A DNA stretch of 64,000 nt from Mytilisepta virgata (taxonomy: Eukaryota > Mollusca > Bivalvia > Mytilida > Mytilidae): contig CM051519.1 in NCBI GenBank assembly GCA_028015205.1, positions 38,917,979 through 38,981,978 on the forward strand, read 5' to 3'. Positions 22,523-35,181 of this stretch are shown here, one piece after another (position 1 is the stretch's first letter; each line of letters begins with the position of its first letter). A program made the translations under genes and the position numbers. Below the pieces are notes generated by a model. The model did not search any database. It was not told where the DNA came from and worked only from the letters and a program-made list of their open reading frames with translations.

Positions 22523-22767
22523 ATTCTCTGGTTATATTAAAGTTAACGTGTATCCTAATCTCTTTGTTTACCTACTGTATATTTGCATCCCCTTTCTATA
22601 AAGGAATACCTGTGTATCACCGCATCCAGGTCGCCAAACAGGCTTCGGCGATCAGTCAATATATACACAAATTCCACCAAAAGAAAAATGAAAAGTTGCA
22701 TACACAAGATGTGGGTATGAAAAATGAAACAGTGGACTTAGAAAAGGGCCGTTACACTAGCAACTGA
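22523..22767 (+). CDS. Putative terminal exon of a single-pass membrane protein
   Basis: After an acceptor (aacaattatacag) the plus strand reads 81 codons to TGA at 22765-22767, starting with two bases of a split codon. It encodes a hydrophobic segment LVILKLTCILISLFTYCIFA followed by a short polar tail with KFHQKKNEKLHTQ and a final DLEKGRYTSN. An AATAAA lies 48 bases past the stop at 22815-22820. The pattern, membrane helix then basic cytoplasmic tail then poly(A) signal, fits the last exon of a type I membrane protein. No upstream plus-strand exon was found with confidence and I do not recognise the family, so this could be a chance or decayed frame. Confidence 0.45.
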
Positions 22768-22859
22768 ATCTGTATATTGTATAGCTGCAAAGATACATGA
22801 ACAAAAGCTGTGTAAATAAACTTACAAAATATGAACAAAATCCTATTGACAAGATGAGT

Positions 22860-23060
22860 CCACAAGATATTCAGAGAAGAGATATGAAAAAGGCCATAAC
22901 TTTCTCAAGACAACTGACATGAAAAGGACTATATAAGTCTTGGGAAATCCAACCTACCTCGAAATCGGTATAATATGTCCAAATTTAAAAAAAAAAAACT
23001 CCGACTAGTATACACGATATTCAGACAACAGATACGAAAAGGTCAATAATCGATCGACCG
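22860..23060. repeat. Two-copy direct repeat, about 151-bp spacing
   Basis: acaagatattcagagaagag at 22862 is repeated as acacgatattcagacaacag at 23012, both followed by atacgaaaa/atatgaaaa and g-gtc/cc-ataa. Flanks are diverged. Confidence 0.5.
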
Positions 23061-24354
23061 TGAAATATGTATAATATGCGAATGTTCCTGGGTCATGTCT
23101 ATCATGAACAAAATAATAACTACAAATGTAGTTGCGTAAATAAGATTTGCAGATCAACGAACAAGGGTATTCCAGTATACCCAGCACTTTGTAAGTCGGG
23201 ATATGATTATTTTAGGGTAAAATATTTGCCATGTAGATTTCAAGAATTTATTAATACGACTTATGTTTCAAAACTTTAAGCTTGTGCCTTGTGCCATTGA
23301 GCAATTTAAATATATATGAAATAGAACTGTACAATAAGAAACCTTCTCTCAACTGGTGTCAGGCTTCCAATTGTATTTTACGGAATTTAACTGTGAAATC
23401 GTATTCATTAAGCGGGTCATGAAATATGTATCTGTCAGAAAATTACATTTGTACAAATATAAACTCCATAATCTTAACCAAAATGGAACATATAAATGTT
23501 TTCTATGTAAAATGAAATACTCTGTAAAACGGTGTTGTGTTTTGACTGCCAGCAAATTGCACAACGTTGCTTAATCACAATAATCAATTTAATGGTAAAA
23601 AAATAAACATCTAATTCTGCACACTTAATGATGATTGTTGCGTCAAGTGTCAAAAATTATAATCACTTATTAAAGTGTCGTTTAATTCTAAATATGGTAT
23701 GCAGAATACCACAAGAGAAAACCAATTCAACAGAAACAAAATAAAAAACGAGTTTTTGTACGATATAATAAATTCATTTTATCTTTTCTTCACAAAAATA
23801 TCATAAATTCTAATATGGTGTGCTTTTGCCCTTTGCAAATAAAGCTGTATTAAAATTTTCGATTTATTATGGGTAGCACGCGTACGCACCTGACGTCATT
23901 GTAAAAAAAATTACAACGCCATTCCTATTCAATCTCACACGAGGAACTGTCAGAACGGGGAAATACTAAAACTTTTTATGATTCAAAGTTCAATAAAATC
24001 AAATGAAAAATAAGTTTTATTGTTAAACAATTTTATTTTTCTACTATTACAATTTCGTTATAGAAGTTCCAAATCAAAATGGCCGTCACATGAAAGGTCT
24101 TGCAGTACCACTTCGTTTACCATATTTACTTATTTGCCATATTAGAATCGAAATAAATCATGCCAGTCATATGTCCGTATTAGATTTTAATATGGGTAAC
24201 AATGTTTGCTTAAATTTGATAAAATTTTGCTCAAATAATATTACCTATATTAAAATTTCCAACGAACTAATGTCTGCCATGAATGTTTTCTTCAATAGCG
24301 GTTGTTTACTCGCTGAAAAAACTTCATATTGTATCTTGCAGGTAATATTTAATC
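23061..24354. other. Non-coding stretch, nothing firmly recognised
   Basis: Short open frames at 23067-23279, 23356-23574 and 24090-24359 have no domain, and their ends do not form consistent exons. Confidence 0.3.
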
Positions 24355-24442
24355 TCTAGCACTGCTGATGTGTTGTCAGTCAACGAAATGGCCATACAGT
24401 GCATCAAATTTATTTCGGTATTTTGTGATACGTTTTATTTTA
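24355..24442. repeat. Dispersed copy of the 8803 repeat
   Basis: tagcactgctgatgtgttgt, cagtcaacgaaatggccata and tttatttcggtattttgtga match the 8803-9048 arm in direct orientation. Confidence 0.75.
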
Positions 24443-25039
24443 CCATAATGACATGCAGAAAATCCCATTTGCTAATATGGTGGCTGATATCCAGATTATA
24501 ACTATTATAACTAGATGCTCAAAGGAGCCTGTATCGCTCATGGTCATCTGGTAAAAACTTGTTAATGCTGTTTGATTCTTTTCAATAGCAGTGGCCATAT
24601 GTTTCCGCAATTAAGACATGCTTTTGAACAGGGACCACCATTAAGGAATACTATATAAATAGTTTTAATAACAGTATCCGGTTCAGACCAATGCAGTAAT
24701 CATATTTTAGAAAAGGGACCACGGAAGGATCAACTTGTCAAATTTTGATCTCAACTGCCACTATTTTTTTTAGGAGATAGTTAGAAAAAGTTTTCAAAAT
24801 GGCCGCCACTGAAATGCGGAAAAATTAAACATGCTCCGATTTGTACAAAATTTGGTTCCAAGTAGATTATGATATTGCAATGTGGTTTCCGTCATCGAAA
24901 ATTATGCCATAACGGGAGGGGACCTATGTGCTTCGCTTGCAAGCACAATTATTACTTGTTATTATTATTATTTTTTTCTTCCTCTTCTTTCTCTGAACTT
25001 GTCCGGCGTGGATCTCGGAAACCGTTAGTGCAAGTTTAC
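24443..25039. other. Non-coding stretch, nothing recognised
   Basis: Includes a TTATTATT-rich tract at about 24955-24980. The plus open frame 24869-25174 crosses it and continues into the duplicated block, which argues against a gene. Confidence 0.35.
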
Positions 25040-25445
25040 GGTACTTTATGGCATTGTAGACCTATTTTCCTAGATGATCCTAAGCGCTTAAGTTTTGCAA
25101 TATGTGGGAAGGAAAGTATTTTTGGGGGGTCAAAATGGTGTGGGTCTTACTATAGAAGTCTATGGGAAAATTGAAAAAAAAAAACAATTTCAAATGGTCT
25201 CAACCTGAAAACTAATGTAAATATTGATAAGGGGTCTTCTGTGGCTATTGTAAGACTACATGGGATAATTTGTTTTTTTTTCGGGATGGGGGAAGGGGGG
25301 GGGGCTACTATAGAAGTCTATTGGAAAATTAAAAAAAACAATTTCAAATAGTCACAACTCGAAAACTAATGTCAATAATGATAAGTGATCTTCAGCCAAT
25401 ATACAATGGAATACAATGGGATGATTTGGGTTTTTTTCTGGGGGA
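25040..25445. repeat. Tandem duplication, about 180-bp unit
   Basis: Two copies share ctactatagaagtctat, ggaaaatt(g)aaaaaaa, caatttcaaat, aaaactaatgt and the tgataagggtcttc-like segment, each followed by a G-rich run (ggggaagggggggg). Confidence 0.65.
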
Positions 25446-25481
25446 GGGGTGCATTTTTTAAAGGGATGGGGTTGGGGGAGG

Positions 25482-25900
25482 GGGTAATTTCTGCTTGATA
25501 TGTTCCATTTGCAGCATTATTCAGTCTTACTTATTCTATTAACCTTCATTATATTTTCTCTTTCAGCATACTTATATCGGGCACATGCCTATCAGACCCA
25601 GGGGGTTAGCCGGGGGAGGGGGATATACCCCTGCCGAAATTTTTTTGAAAGGTGTTCCCTGCGGTTATTCTAAAAACACATTTACAGCATTATACAGGCC
25701 CTGGGGAGAGAAATTCAATTGGTGTTCGAGGGCAGGGGTGCAATTTATTTCGAGGGGTGGTTGCGAGTAATTTCTGCTTGATATGTTCCATTTTCAGCAT
25801 TATTCAGTGTTACTTATTCTGTTAACCTTCATTATATCTTCTCTTTCAGCATACTTTATTATATCGGGCGCACCCCTCCCCCCCAGACCCAGCGGGTTAG
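25482..25900. repeat. Tandem duplication, about 285-bp unit
   Basis: gtaatttctgcttgatatgt, gcattattcagt, aaccttcattatat, tctctttcagcatact and agacccag.gggttagccg occur in order at 25482 onward and again at 25768 onward. The open frame at 25585-25770 lies inside the first copy. Confidence 0.75.
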
Positions 25901-26786
25901 CCGAGGTCTAGGGGAACCCTTGCCTAAATTTTATTTCAAGGGTACTCCAAAACCACATTTAAAGGCATTTCTAGCATTATACAGGTCCTGGAGGGGAATT
26001 CAATTGGTGTTCGTTTGCGAGACTTTCGAAACAGCATCCTGTTACAATCATTAAAATTAAATGAATGAAAAAAGCTTTTAGCTCGGAGCTTATAATAAAT
26101 ACACTCACCCAAGGTCAATAGTTAAGAAAGAATTGCTACACAAGACGTAGCTGTCTCAAAGGTGAGAAATCACTTTTCTTCTTACAACTCATCATGTTTA
26201 AGCTTCACACCAACTATGAATTAACAGTAGCCATGGCTGTACATTACCCAGTAGATCACAGGCAGTGAACCAGTCTTGATTGTTTGTAAAACGGGTCCCT
26301 CATTCCTAGGTTCCCAGAATCTGCAAAAATCCTTTATTCTGATACATTCTGTGACTAACTTGGAGTGTCCAATATACACGATTTTTAAGATATAATGATT
26401 ATCATGAAAACAAAAAACAAGAAATAAAAAATCCAACTGGATGTCTTGTATTCCGAAGTAAGGCGTACAGAGCAGGATCTGAATAGCTTAATTTCCAATA
26501 AGCACTATTATTATAAATGAATACGCATTTCATATGACAAGTGATTGAGTTAATTTGTTAAAGTGAACCTTTGAAGAAACTGAAGTCAAACAGGAAGTAC
26601 AAAAAAAATGTATACCTGTCAATGCTAGGTACTTGACTAAAAACTCATATGGGCATACATGCTTCATAAGAATATAGTTGCTGAGATTTTCGCGGCAAGA
26701 CATTTCTGTAGTTCATATGTTGAAAAATGTAAGACGACATCGTTAAAAAGTAGATGCATCACATGTATAAAAATATTACTTCCAAC
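25901..26786. other. Non-coding stretch, nothing recognised
   Basis: Minus open frames at 25936-26118 and 26221-26436 lack domains and plausible splice junctions. Confidence 0.35.
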
Positions 26787-27107
26787 TTAGGCCACACCAA
26801 ATTGATTTGTAGTTCTTTGGATTTTTTATGGAAAAAATAGTTGCGAGCGAACGAAATTTTAATTTCAATTTTTTTTAGTACTAGTTTACGTGCGGCACAA
26901 TTATGTTAGACTAAAATATTGCAAAAAATGAAAAATGTCCCTATATTTTATCAAATTTTAGGAGCGGACGAACACTTTTTACTTTCTAAAAAAATTAAGA
27001 ATTTGGGACGGATTTTCAGCATTTTTGCAAAATGAAGCGGCAAAAAAAAGTCTGAAAATCGGAGCGGCGAAATCCAAAGAATAAAAAATCAATTTGAAGT
27101 GGCCTTA
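26787..27107. mobile_element. Foldback MITE, copy 1 (about 320 bp)
   Basis: The left end taggccacaccaaattgatt, then gttctttggattt, is the imperfect reverse complement of the right end aaatccaaagaat, then aatcaatttgaagtggcctt. Interior words aggagcggacgaac and gaagcggcaaaa recur in copy 2 at 52920-53256. Confidence 0.75.
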
Positions 27108-27446
27108 TCATTGTCATGCTTCATTATGGGATCTAGTTGTTCAGAATTGTGCGACCATAACATTTCTGACGTAAGGACGGATGGAGGTAAAACTCTTCAG
27201 AGCGGGGATATTATAAACTAAATAATTTTGCTTTTAACCAAACTTAATCAGAGTAGATGTTTATACATTCAATGAATATGACAACAATATCAACTGAGCG
27301 AAAAAAAGACCAAAACCAAAATAAAAACAAAATAGAAAATAAACAAAAAAAACATCCAAACGAGATTTCTCTGTAGAACGGGACTTCTTTAACATTTGTG
27401 ACGTTGACGTCGTGGTGCCTAACGACCGTCAGAAAAGAGGATTTTT

Positions 27447-27467
27447 ATGGAGGAGACAGACGTGTAA
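27447..27467 (+). promoter_or_regulatory. Short upstream open reading frame
   Basis: ATG followed by five codons and TAA (product MEETDV) ends eight bases before the ATG at 27475. If the transcript starts upstream of it, it could dampen translation of the main frame. Transcription start is unknown. Confidence 0.35.
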
Positions 27468-27474
27468 TGTGATC

Positions 27475-30400
27475 ATGCGACTATTACCTTTTCTTTTGTT
27501 GTTTTCTTTGGAGATTAATCTCGCAAATCCAGACATAGATGAAAAATATTTTATTCTAAGGTAAGATTCAGTAATTAGGTAAAATTTTGTGAACCTGAAA
27601 TTCTCAATTTAATCTACAATACTAGAGTTTTGCAAAATATGCATTAAAATCGTAACCATTGGAATGTAAGGAAAGAAGAAAATGAATTTGTACATTTATA
27701 TACTTTAAACATATATCATCTAACTTTTAATACACAAAGACAACAATACACTCAATGACAAAACGTCGCATTCCAAAACTATAAAACGTACATTACAATT
27801 TCATTAAATAAGTACGACTTCTGAAAACGAGTGTAAGCAGCTTGGTTCGGGTGATGCATAAAGAATTGGATCAGGAACTGAAAGATTTTATTTTTAAATA
27901 ATTGTGCTAATATAATTTGGAAAATATAGCTTTCAATATCTAAATAAATGTTGGCATATTGAATGGAAAATAAAAAAATAATGTACTGATCTACTCCAGA
28001 AAACTGCCAGAGACGCATGTATACGATACATTACTATTGTCCTAGCTTTATTAAAAAGGGAAATGGATGTAAAGTATTTCTGACACTCTTTTATCAAATT
28101 TCATAAATATCCATAATTAATCTGGGCAAACAGACCTACAGAAACTCAGTATCAATAATTACAGGTAGCACAGTTTGTGACCATATATATATAATATCAG
28201 TATAGTTTCTCTTAAGAAGTACTATAACTATAAGAATTTTATTTCCAATTAAGGGCCCATTAAGAGCAAGCAATCAAATACAAGTGATTTATATAATTGG
28301 AGGTACATATAAAGTTTACATATATATATATTTATTTAAACCCACAATAACCGCAGTCAGGTCAGAGCCATACTATATGCACAATATCTATATTATCATA
28401 ATATATCAATTAAAATATTTGCATTTTATTATATAAAATTTCTTATTTCTAAACACTTGTTTATAAATATACCCAATGTTTTTAGGACATTAATATTTTC
28501 ATTAGTCAATAGCCAAATAAACTTTGCTGTTTTATATCGATGATAGTAAAACGTTTAATCTTTTAAATTGATTTACCAAATATTTCTTTAAATTATGGAA
28601 TTATGCACTTCACATGAAAGCGCCTAGCCTTTAATGACTTTATCTGGTGAATAATTTTTATTTATTATATTCTTTGATATTTAGCAAAGATTTAAAATAT
28701 GTGTATTTTTACAGTTCCAGAATGAATGAATTATGTTATTCTTGTTGGAACAGATTTGTCAGCATGGAGGTAAGTCATATGTCATATTTATCCATTTTAA
28801 TAATAAGGCACTATATACATGTATTTGTTCCCAGGGAAAACGTTATTCCTAAACTTTGACATGATTTTTATTGGATTAGAATCTGTTTATAATAAACAAA
28901 ACTCGTAAGACTGTATTGCGCTTGTGTTATGACATAATTTTGCTCTTGTTAGGCCAATGTATCGTTTGTGCGCGACCAATGTTCCGCTCGTATATTAAGC
29001 CATGATTGCACATGTCCGATATATTAACACAACACCTACCCAAATTCAGAGTTCTATAAACAAGAATTTGAGTTTTTATTAAAAAATTCGGATTTAAAAT
29101 ACAATTCTTTTTTCAATGGAGTTTCTGTATTGCCGGTAATTTACATCTTCCATGGTACATATTATTTACTAAATTATTTACTGCAATGTAAATTTAGCTA
29201 AGCTTTTGCATGCTAAGCGCTAAGGCTTTAAGAGCTTTTGGTTTTCATTTCTTGATTAAAGTTACCATTTTTCCAGATTGGAATGACTTACATAGATTTC
29301 GGTTTGATTATGGTTTGCCTGCTTCTGGCTTCTATGGTTCGTAGACGTAAGAGGATGAACATTGAATTAAGTAAACGTAAGTAAATGAATAAAAAACTGC
29401 TAATCAGCTCACAATTTAAATAAAAGAGTTCTTAGAAATATGAAAATTCGTTATAATATTTTTGATTAAATCAAAGTGGACATAGAGATGACTCCCAGAA
29501 TATGTACATGTATACCTTCAATGTGAGCACTAAAAAACGGATAGATTGACATCATTTTCCAGGGATAAAATTGGCTGAGTATAGGTTATTTTTCTAAAAA
29601 TATGCACAATTACAATGTATGTAATATCTTTTTAATAGATCATAGCATATATAACTCCGTTTTTACAGGGATATTGGAACTAAAAATCTCATGTAAGGAA
29701 GATGAAAGAATTGTGGGAAAGTTACACACGAGTTTAGAAGGTATGTTGAATTGAAAATAAGTTAGTGATAAAAAGTTACTGCACCATTCTCAATACATTA
29801 ATTGACCTAAATTTTTGGCGCAATAAAATTATTCATTAAGGATAGCCAAAATGATCTGACAGTATTTTACACCAATTAAAATAGAATAACTCTTATAAAA
29901 CATCCATAACATCTCCAAGTGCAAGGCATAGATTTTTAGTCAAATTTGCAAATTTCAATGTGCAACTTTTACAATTTAAATCAAGAATCTTATTTTATTT
30001 GAATAAAATAATAATTTAAAAGGAAATCTTCAGCTTTGTAAAATTTAAAGCAGTGGTTTGCCACGGGACATAACTCTATTTGAAACAAGTGATACTAGAA
30101 AATTTTTGGAAATGTTTGTTTTGTTGAGTTGATAATGAAATGTAAAAATATGGTCTAGTTATTTCATGCTAATAGGATGATGTCTTATTGGAATTAACTG
30201 CATTATTTACTAAAAGTTTCAACTGTTAACTGTATGACTTGTAGAAATATTATAAATAATTTTATAAATAAAGAAGTGTGGCCATTTCCCCCTGCATTTA
30301 TTTCACTTCTAGGGCCAACTAAAACCTTTAAAATTCTCATGATGCATGGCCTAGTATGCGGTCTCTGAAGTTTTCTAATAATAGTGAACAAGTCGGTTAT

Positions 30401-31878
30401 TTAAACATCTTCTACATACCCTAATATCGCTTTCGGAGACAGTTTTGAAAACAAATTTGCCAAGTTGATGTCTTTAAGACAGTTTTTCAATGTGAAGGAC
30501 ACTTAGAAACAAATCAATTTTTTGGCTGTAAGTAAGATTATTAATGTCGTTTCATACAGCATTAGAATGGTTTTGGTTCTGAATTTCCTTCTTGGCAATA
30601 TTCCAGAAATGGTGTAAATTGACCCAAATCGCCTATATACACACACGACTTTTGCCAATAGAAAACTTTTTTGTTTCCTAACATAAAAATGCATTGTATA
30701 CAATTGTTTATGATAAAAAGTAGGTAAATATTTAACATTATAAAAAATCAATGGTTATGAGTGAATCAAATACACGGCAAAGTGGCCCTACTCCTTAACT
30801 GCAAATAAATATCAAAACAAAAGTTAGCTGAATTAAATTTAATTTTCTTTTTATACAGATTACCGAACTAAGAATACTTGCCTAGAAATGCCCTTAAGGA
30901 GACTAGTAACGCAATGTGAACAGATGACCCAACACATCACAAAAGAGAGAAATGCATTAGAAGATACCCACCATCAGTTTCGAAAGTTCAAATCTACATG
31001 GCAGCGTGATGCAGAACCATTACTTGGCATATCTGAAAGAACCATTCTTGAGAATCTTGAAAATGCTATAATCAAGACAGAACTAAGAATGTTAAAGGAT
31101 TTTATTGGTAAGAAATGTATCTGTATATTAAAAAATGTATAAGAAAATGAAAGAACAAGATCTGTTTGTCAATTACACATCCCAATTGATTAAAAACATA
31201 TGGCATGTGAAAATTAATTCTCACAAATATTTTTTCAGGCAACTTTAATAACATATATCCAAATTAAACAATGATGAAAAATTATATTGAAATTTGTCAA
31301 CACTGTCATCATTTTTCATTTTACAATCCATAGATTATGTAGCACCCTGATTCTTTATTTCAGAGAGACAACTCAGAGTAGTGAAAGGTGCCTATTATTA
31401 TAAGAAGTCATTAATTGATGAAGCAGAAGATGCCGTTGATAGGTTGTTATTTTCTGAAGGTGAGATTATACGGTATCTCATTATTACATATGTTTTAAAT
31501 TTAAAATAATTAATTGTTTTAACGAATCATATTTCCCAAATGTTGAAATTACTCAGAATTTTGCCAAAAATTCAATTGTTATGAATTAGAAAGATAAGTG
31601 GGCATGATTCTATAATACCAAGTTTGATGCACTGAATATCCACATTTTAAAAATTTGTCTCTTCAGATGTGTTCAAGACCAAAAGTATTGAAAATAAACA
31701 ACAAACAAAAATTTTGGACCAATAATTATATTTTTTGATATTGGAAATAAACATTACTAACAATGTACACAAATATAAGTAAATCTCAAGTATCAATCAG
31801 ATTTTTCATTTCTGAAAATGTGTTTTTTATATATTATCAGAACTAAATATCTTATTTTCCCTATTTTCAGGTCTGTAA
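27475..31878 (+). CDS. Unrecognised single-pass membrane protein, 221 aa, seven exons
   Basis: Exons 27475-27560, 28715-28769, 29277-29376, 29669-29740, 30859-31107, 31364-31459 and 31871-31878, all with GT/AG introns; lengths sum to 666 bases, exactly 222 codons with the stop. The product starts MRLLPFLLLFSLEINLANPD, a likely signal peptide, then a short outer part with CYSC at 36-39. A membrane helix follows at about 52-68 (IDFGLIMVCLLLASMV), stopped by RRRKR. The remaining 150 residues face the cytosol and are helical and charged (QCEQMTQHITKERNALEDTH, then ENLENAIIKTELRMLKDF), possibly coiled coil. The last exon adds only Gly, Leu and the stop. I do not know the family. An AATAAA follows at 31956-31961. 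The gene points towards CCDC78. Confidence 0.78.
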
Positions 31879-31955
31879 ACAATTTCAGTGTGGATGTCAG
31901 AATTTCATCACTACAGACAATACACCGTTTTTAACATGTTTAACTTTTTTTCTTA

Positions 31956-31961
31956 AATAAA
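31956..31961 (+). terminator. Polyadenylation signal AATAAA
   Basis: Canonical hexamer 78 bases past the stop of the 221-residue gene, followed by a T-rich stretch. Confidence 0.6.
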
Positions 31962-32143
31962 TTGTTTTTTTTTATTATTTGTTCATGGTTTTCTATTTTA
32001 TGTATGTGGTTGTGTTGTGGAAGCAACATTCAAGCCAATGACTAAAGAAACTTACCGGTAACACTCGCCGGATTTTTTTTTTGTGTTTAATATCTGTGTC
32101 GGATTTCGTAACTTTTAAAATCAGGAAATTAGAGTTCTTTCAA

Positions 32144-32295
32144 TGAGGAACCTATTGAGTTATCTTTTCCTAACCAATGTAGGTAAGGGAGATAATTAAA
32201 TGCTCTCCCTTTTGTCCTAAGGCTAAAAGGGAGACAAATTTATTATCTCCCTTATCTACATTGATTAGGAAAAGATAACTCACTCAGGTTCCTCA
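32144..32295. mobile_element. Small foldback MITE (152 bp)
   Basis: tgaggaaccta-tgagttatc at the left is the reverse complement of gataactcactcaggttcctca at the right, and the arms continue inward through cttttcctaa-caatgtag and aagggagataat to a short loop around cctaagg. Nearly the whole unit is palindromic. Confidence 0.85.
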
Positions 32296-35181
32296 CTGCA
32301 ACTGACAATTTTGGAAATTTAAGTCAGAGGTACCCTCATACCCAAATAAGTTGTGGATTATATTTGCATGATCAACTGAAGAAAAGAAGCTTACTGAAAA
32401 CTCTCTTAAACAAAAGATTAAGCAAAGTGAAGGTAAACTCTAACTTCTGACAGAAAATAGAACAAAGAAGTGGAATGAACAGATTGACATGAAATTTCAT
32501 GATACCAATTTTAATTCCTCTAATCACAACTCATCAGCTTTGCTCAAGGTCACAACTATTGTAAGCCAAAAGAAAAATCTCAAAATTTTGAAGGGCTGAT
32601 TCAAAATGATAAGTATAGTAAACCTTAAACTATCTAAAGACGCAGCTGTATACAGAGAAGGTAATCATTGGTTTCCTCAAAATTTAATAACCAGTGTAAA
32701 TTTTTAAACATCAGTTTCCAGAATGGTATGAAGAGTCAATACATTTATAGCAGTATACAAATAACACATCCGAAAATGGTGATAGAGTCGATTCTTACAC
32801 TGAGAAATTCATTGTCAACCTCAGCAAAAGTTCATACATAGTCTGCCTGGTGACTGTCTCACAAACATTCATATGACTATGATCAAGACTGGTCCCAGGA
32901 CATCGATAATAGAACATTCAAGACTGGAAATCAGATCACACTTACAACTAATCTTAGTCTTACAGATGTTTGTGAAACAGAGGCACCGTTTTTATAACCA
33001 ACTGGAATCTTAAACACTTCTCCAAATACAAATTTTTGGGAAATATGCTATTTGCTATGTCAGGCTACATGTATTGAATTTTGTGATGTTTACTTGTATT
33101 AAAAATTCTAATTGGCAGATTTCTGGAATCAAATAAGTATATTTTTCAAAATTAAAACTCACATTTTCTGTTATCTGTAGTTTTATTAACAAAATATAAT
33201 TCCTACATTTATAAACAGTTTTACCCAAGAATATTCGTGCAAAAAAAATATGAGTAACATTTTTAAATTCATGAAAATTTATCTAACTTTGAAGTACATA
33301 ACAAATAAGCATTTCAGATACCATTGAAAATAAATATTTGATTCAGTTTTGATGACTACAACATAACAAATATTTTTAAAGTAAAATCTGCCTTTTTCTC
33401 ATGCTAAGAATTAAAGGGGCATCAATCCAACAGTATCATTTCAATGTATGAGTATTCTTCAAATGACAGACATTTTGTCATAGATTTATGTGTAAGAATG
33501 TTTTATTGCACCTACATAAAATGACAAGCTGAATACAATGAAAGATAGGATTTTTTCTATAATGCAATTGTTAACATTTACATATACGATACAAAAATGA
33601 CCATTCTGTGATAACCTTGTCAACATTTTTGAAGACTAATTAGAAGGGAGAATAAAATGACTTAATAATAAAAAAAATACCCCCCCCCTCCCCCAAAACC
33701 CAGTCTGTGATAACAATGCTGTTGAACAAACTTATCTATTCAAAATCTTAATGTGACAATGGAATAATTTCACAGAATTAAAATTTGTCACTTATCAAAC
33801 ACTTTTTCTGAAAATATGATAAAATTTCATAATATAAACCTCGAATAGAAATCTTATAACAATGTAGCAATAACTTTAATTTCATATTGTGACAAGGGAG
33901 GCAATCCAAAAAACTATGCAATAAAAATTGTAAGGGAGATAATCTTACAATTTTGCTAAGTGTTAAAACTATCAAAATCAGAACAAGTAGGGACTTTGTC
34001 TTTATTATACTAAAGAGCCTATATTCAGAAATAAATATTCATATCTTTGAAAAGATCCCAGTATTAAGAAATAAATTGATCGAACAATATTTTTTGTTCT
34101 GAGACAAAATGTAAAGAAATTAATTTTTTTTTATTACTTATGTAGAGAAATACAGAAATATCACAGTTTGATACGGATGGAATATTTATATCAACCTGGA
34201 CAATAAAATACAATGTTTGTAAAACAATAACACAAAAAACTAAACTAAACTAGTATTGCTTGAAAATATCACAGATATTTAGCATGAGAAACACATTAGT
34301 CCTATTTGTGTGCTATTTGATTTTATCTCAATAAAAAGCTGATCAAGAAATCACAATTCTCAGATCAAATGAAACAATTATCCCACCTCACAAATTCATG
34401 ATGCATATTTCTTTTAAAACAAGGAATTTAACACTTCATATACTGTTGATTCATTATTGTCTGTAAACTTCACTTCATGGAATGGATTTTTGTACACCCC
34501 AAATATTACTCTTAATGGGGAATTTCCAAAAGAAAAATAAATCCACTTGAAAATTACAAATTTTAATTGATTAACTCGGATCTATACTAAAATTTGTAAA
34601 ACCATTATCTTAAATATATTAAGTGCACTTTGTGCATATTCCATGCATCATGGGGTTGTAATACTTATTTTAATAAAATCTCAAAGGAAGAGGTGAGTTA
34701 TCTCCCATTTCCATTGAAAATTCCACAGGCAAAATATTTTTTCTCCAAATGACATTTCGAACAGTTGTTTTAGTTATGAATTAACTAACTGCATCTTTCA
34801 ACCAAGTGATTGGACAATTCAAACTGATTAAGCTAGTACTTCTCAAATTTTGATAAATCCATTCCGTGGACGTAAGTTTAAAGATTAAGAGTATATATCT
34901 ACAGTAAAAAAGAAACCTATTGATTTAAGAACACCCAATTATGCTGTTTTATCATTTACTATTAATTATACAAACTGAGCTTTGTCTTTTATCTTTGTTT
35001 CATTTTGACTGTAAAACCCACAATATATTGGTATATAAAAGGAAAGACTTTCACTTCTAGAAAGAACAAATACAATAAAGCCTCCTTATCTAAACAGAAC
35101 ATAATTATCTCCCTTTGCTAAACAGATAAAGCACTGAAAATTATATTTAGGTAGCACATTAGAACATGAAGTTTCTTGAGA
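32296..35181. other. Intergenic region between two convergent genes
   Basis: About 2.9 kb with no open frame I support. A C-run is present at 33681-33693. The 3' untranslated end of CCDC78 must extend into its right end, but I see no canonical poly(A) signal on the minus strand close to the stop. Confidence 0.4.

Noticed and set aside
24869..25174. 101-codon plus-strand frame with many leucines and serines
   Set aside because: It runs through a TTATTATT tract and into a locally duplicated non-coding block.
25585..25770. Glycine-rich small open frame
   Set aside because: It lies inside a two-copy tandem duplication and its counterpart in the second copy is disrupted.
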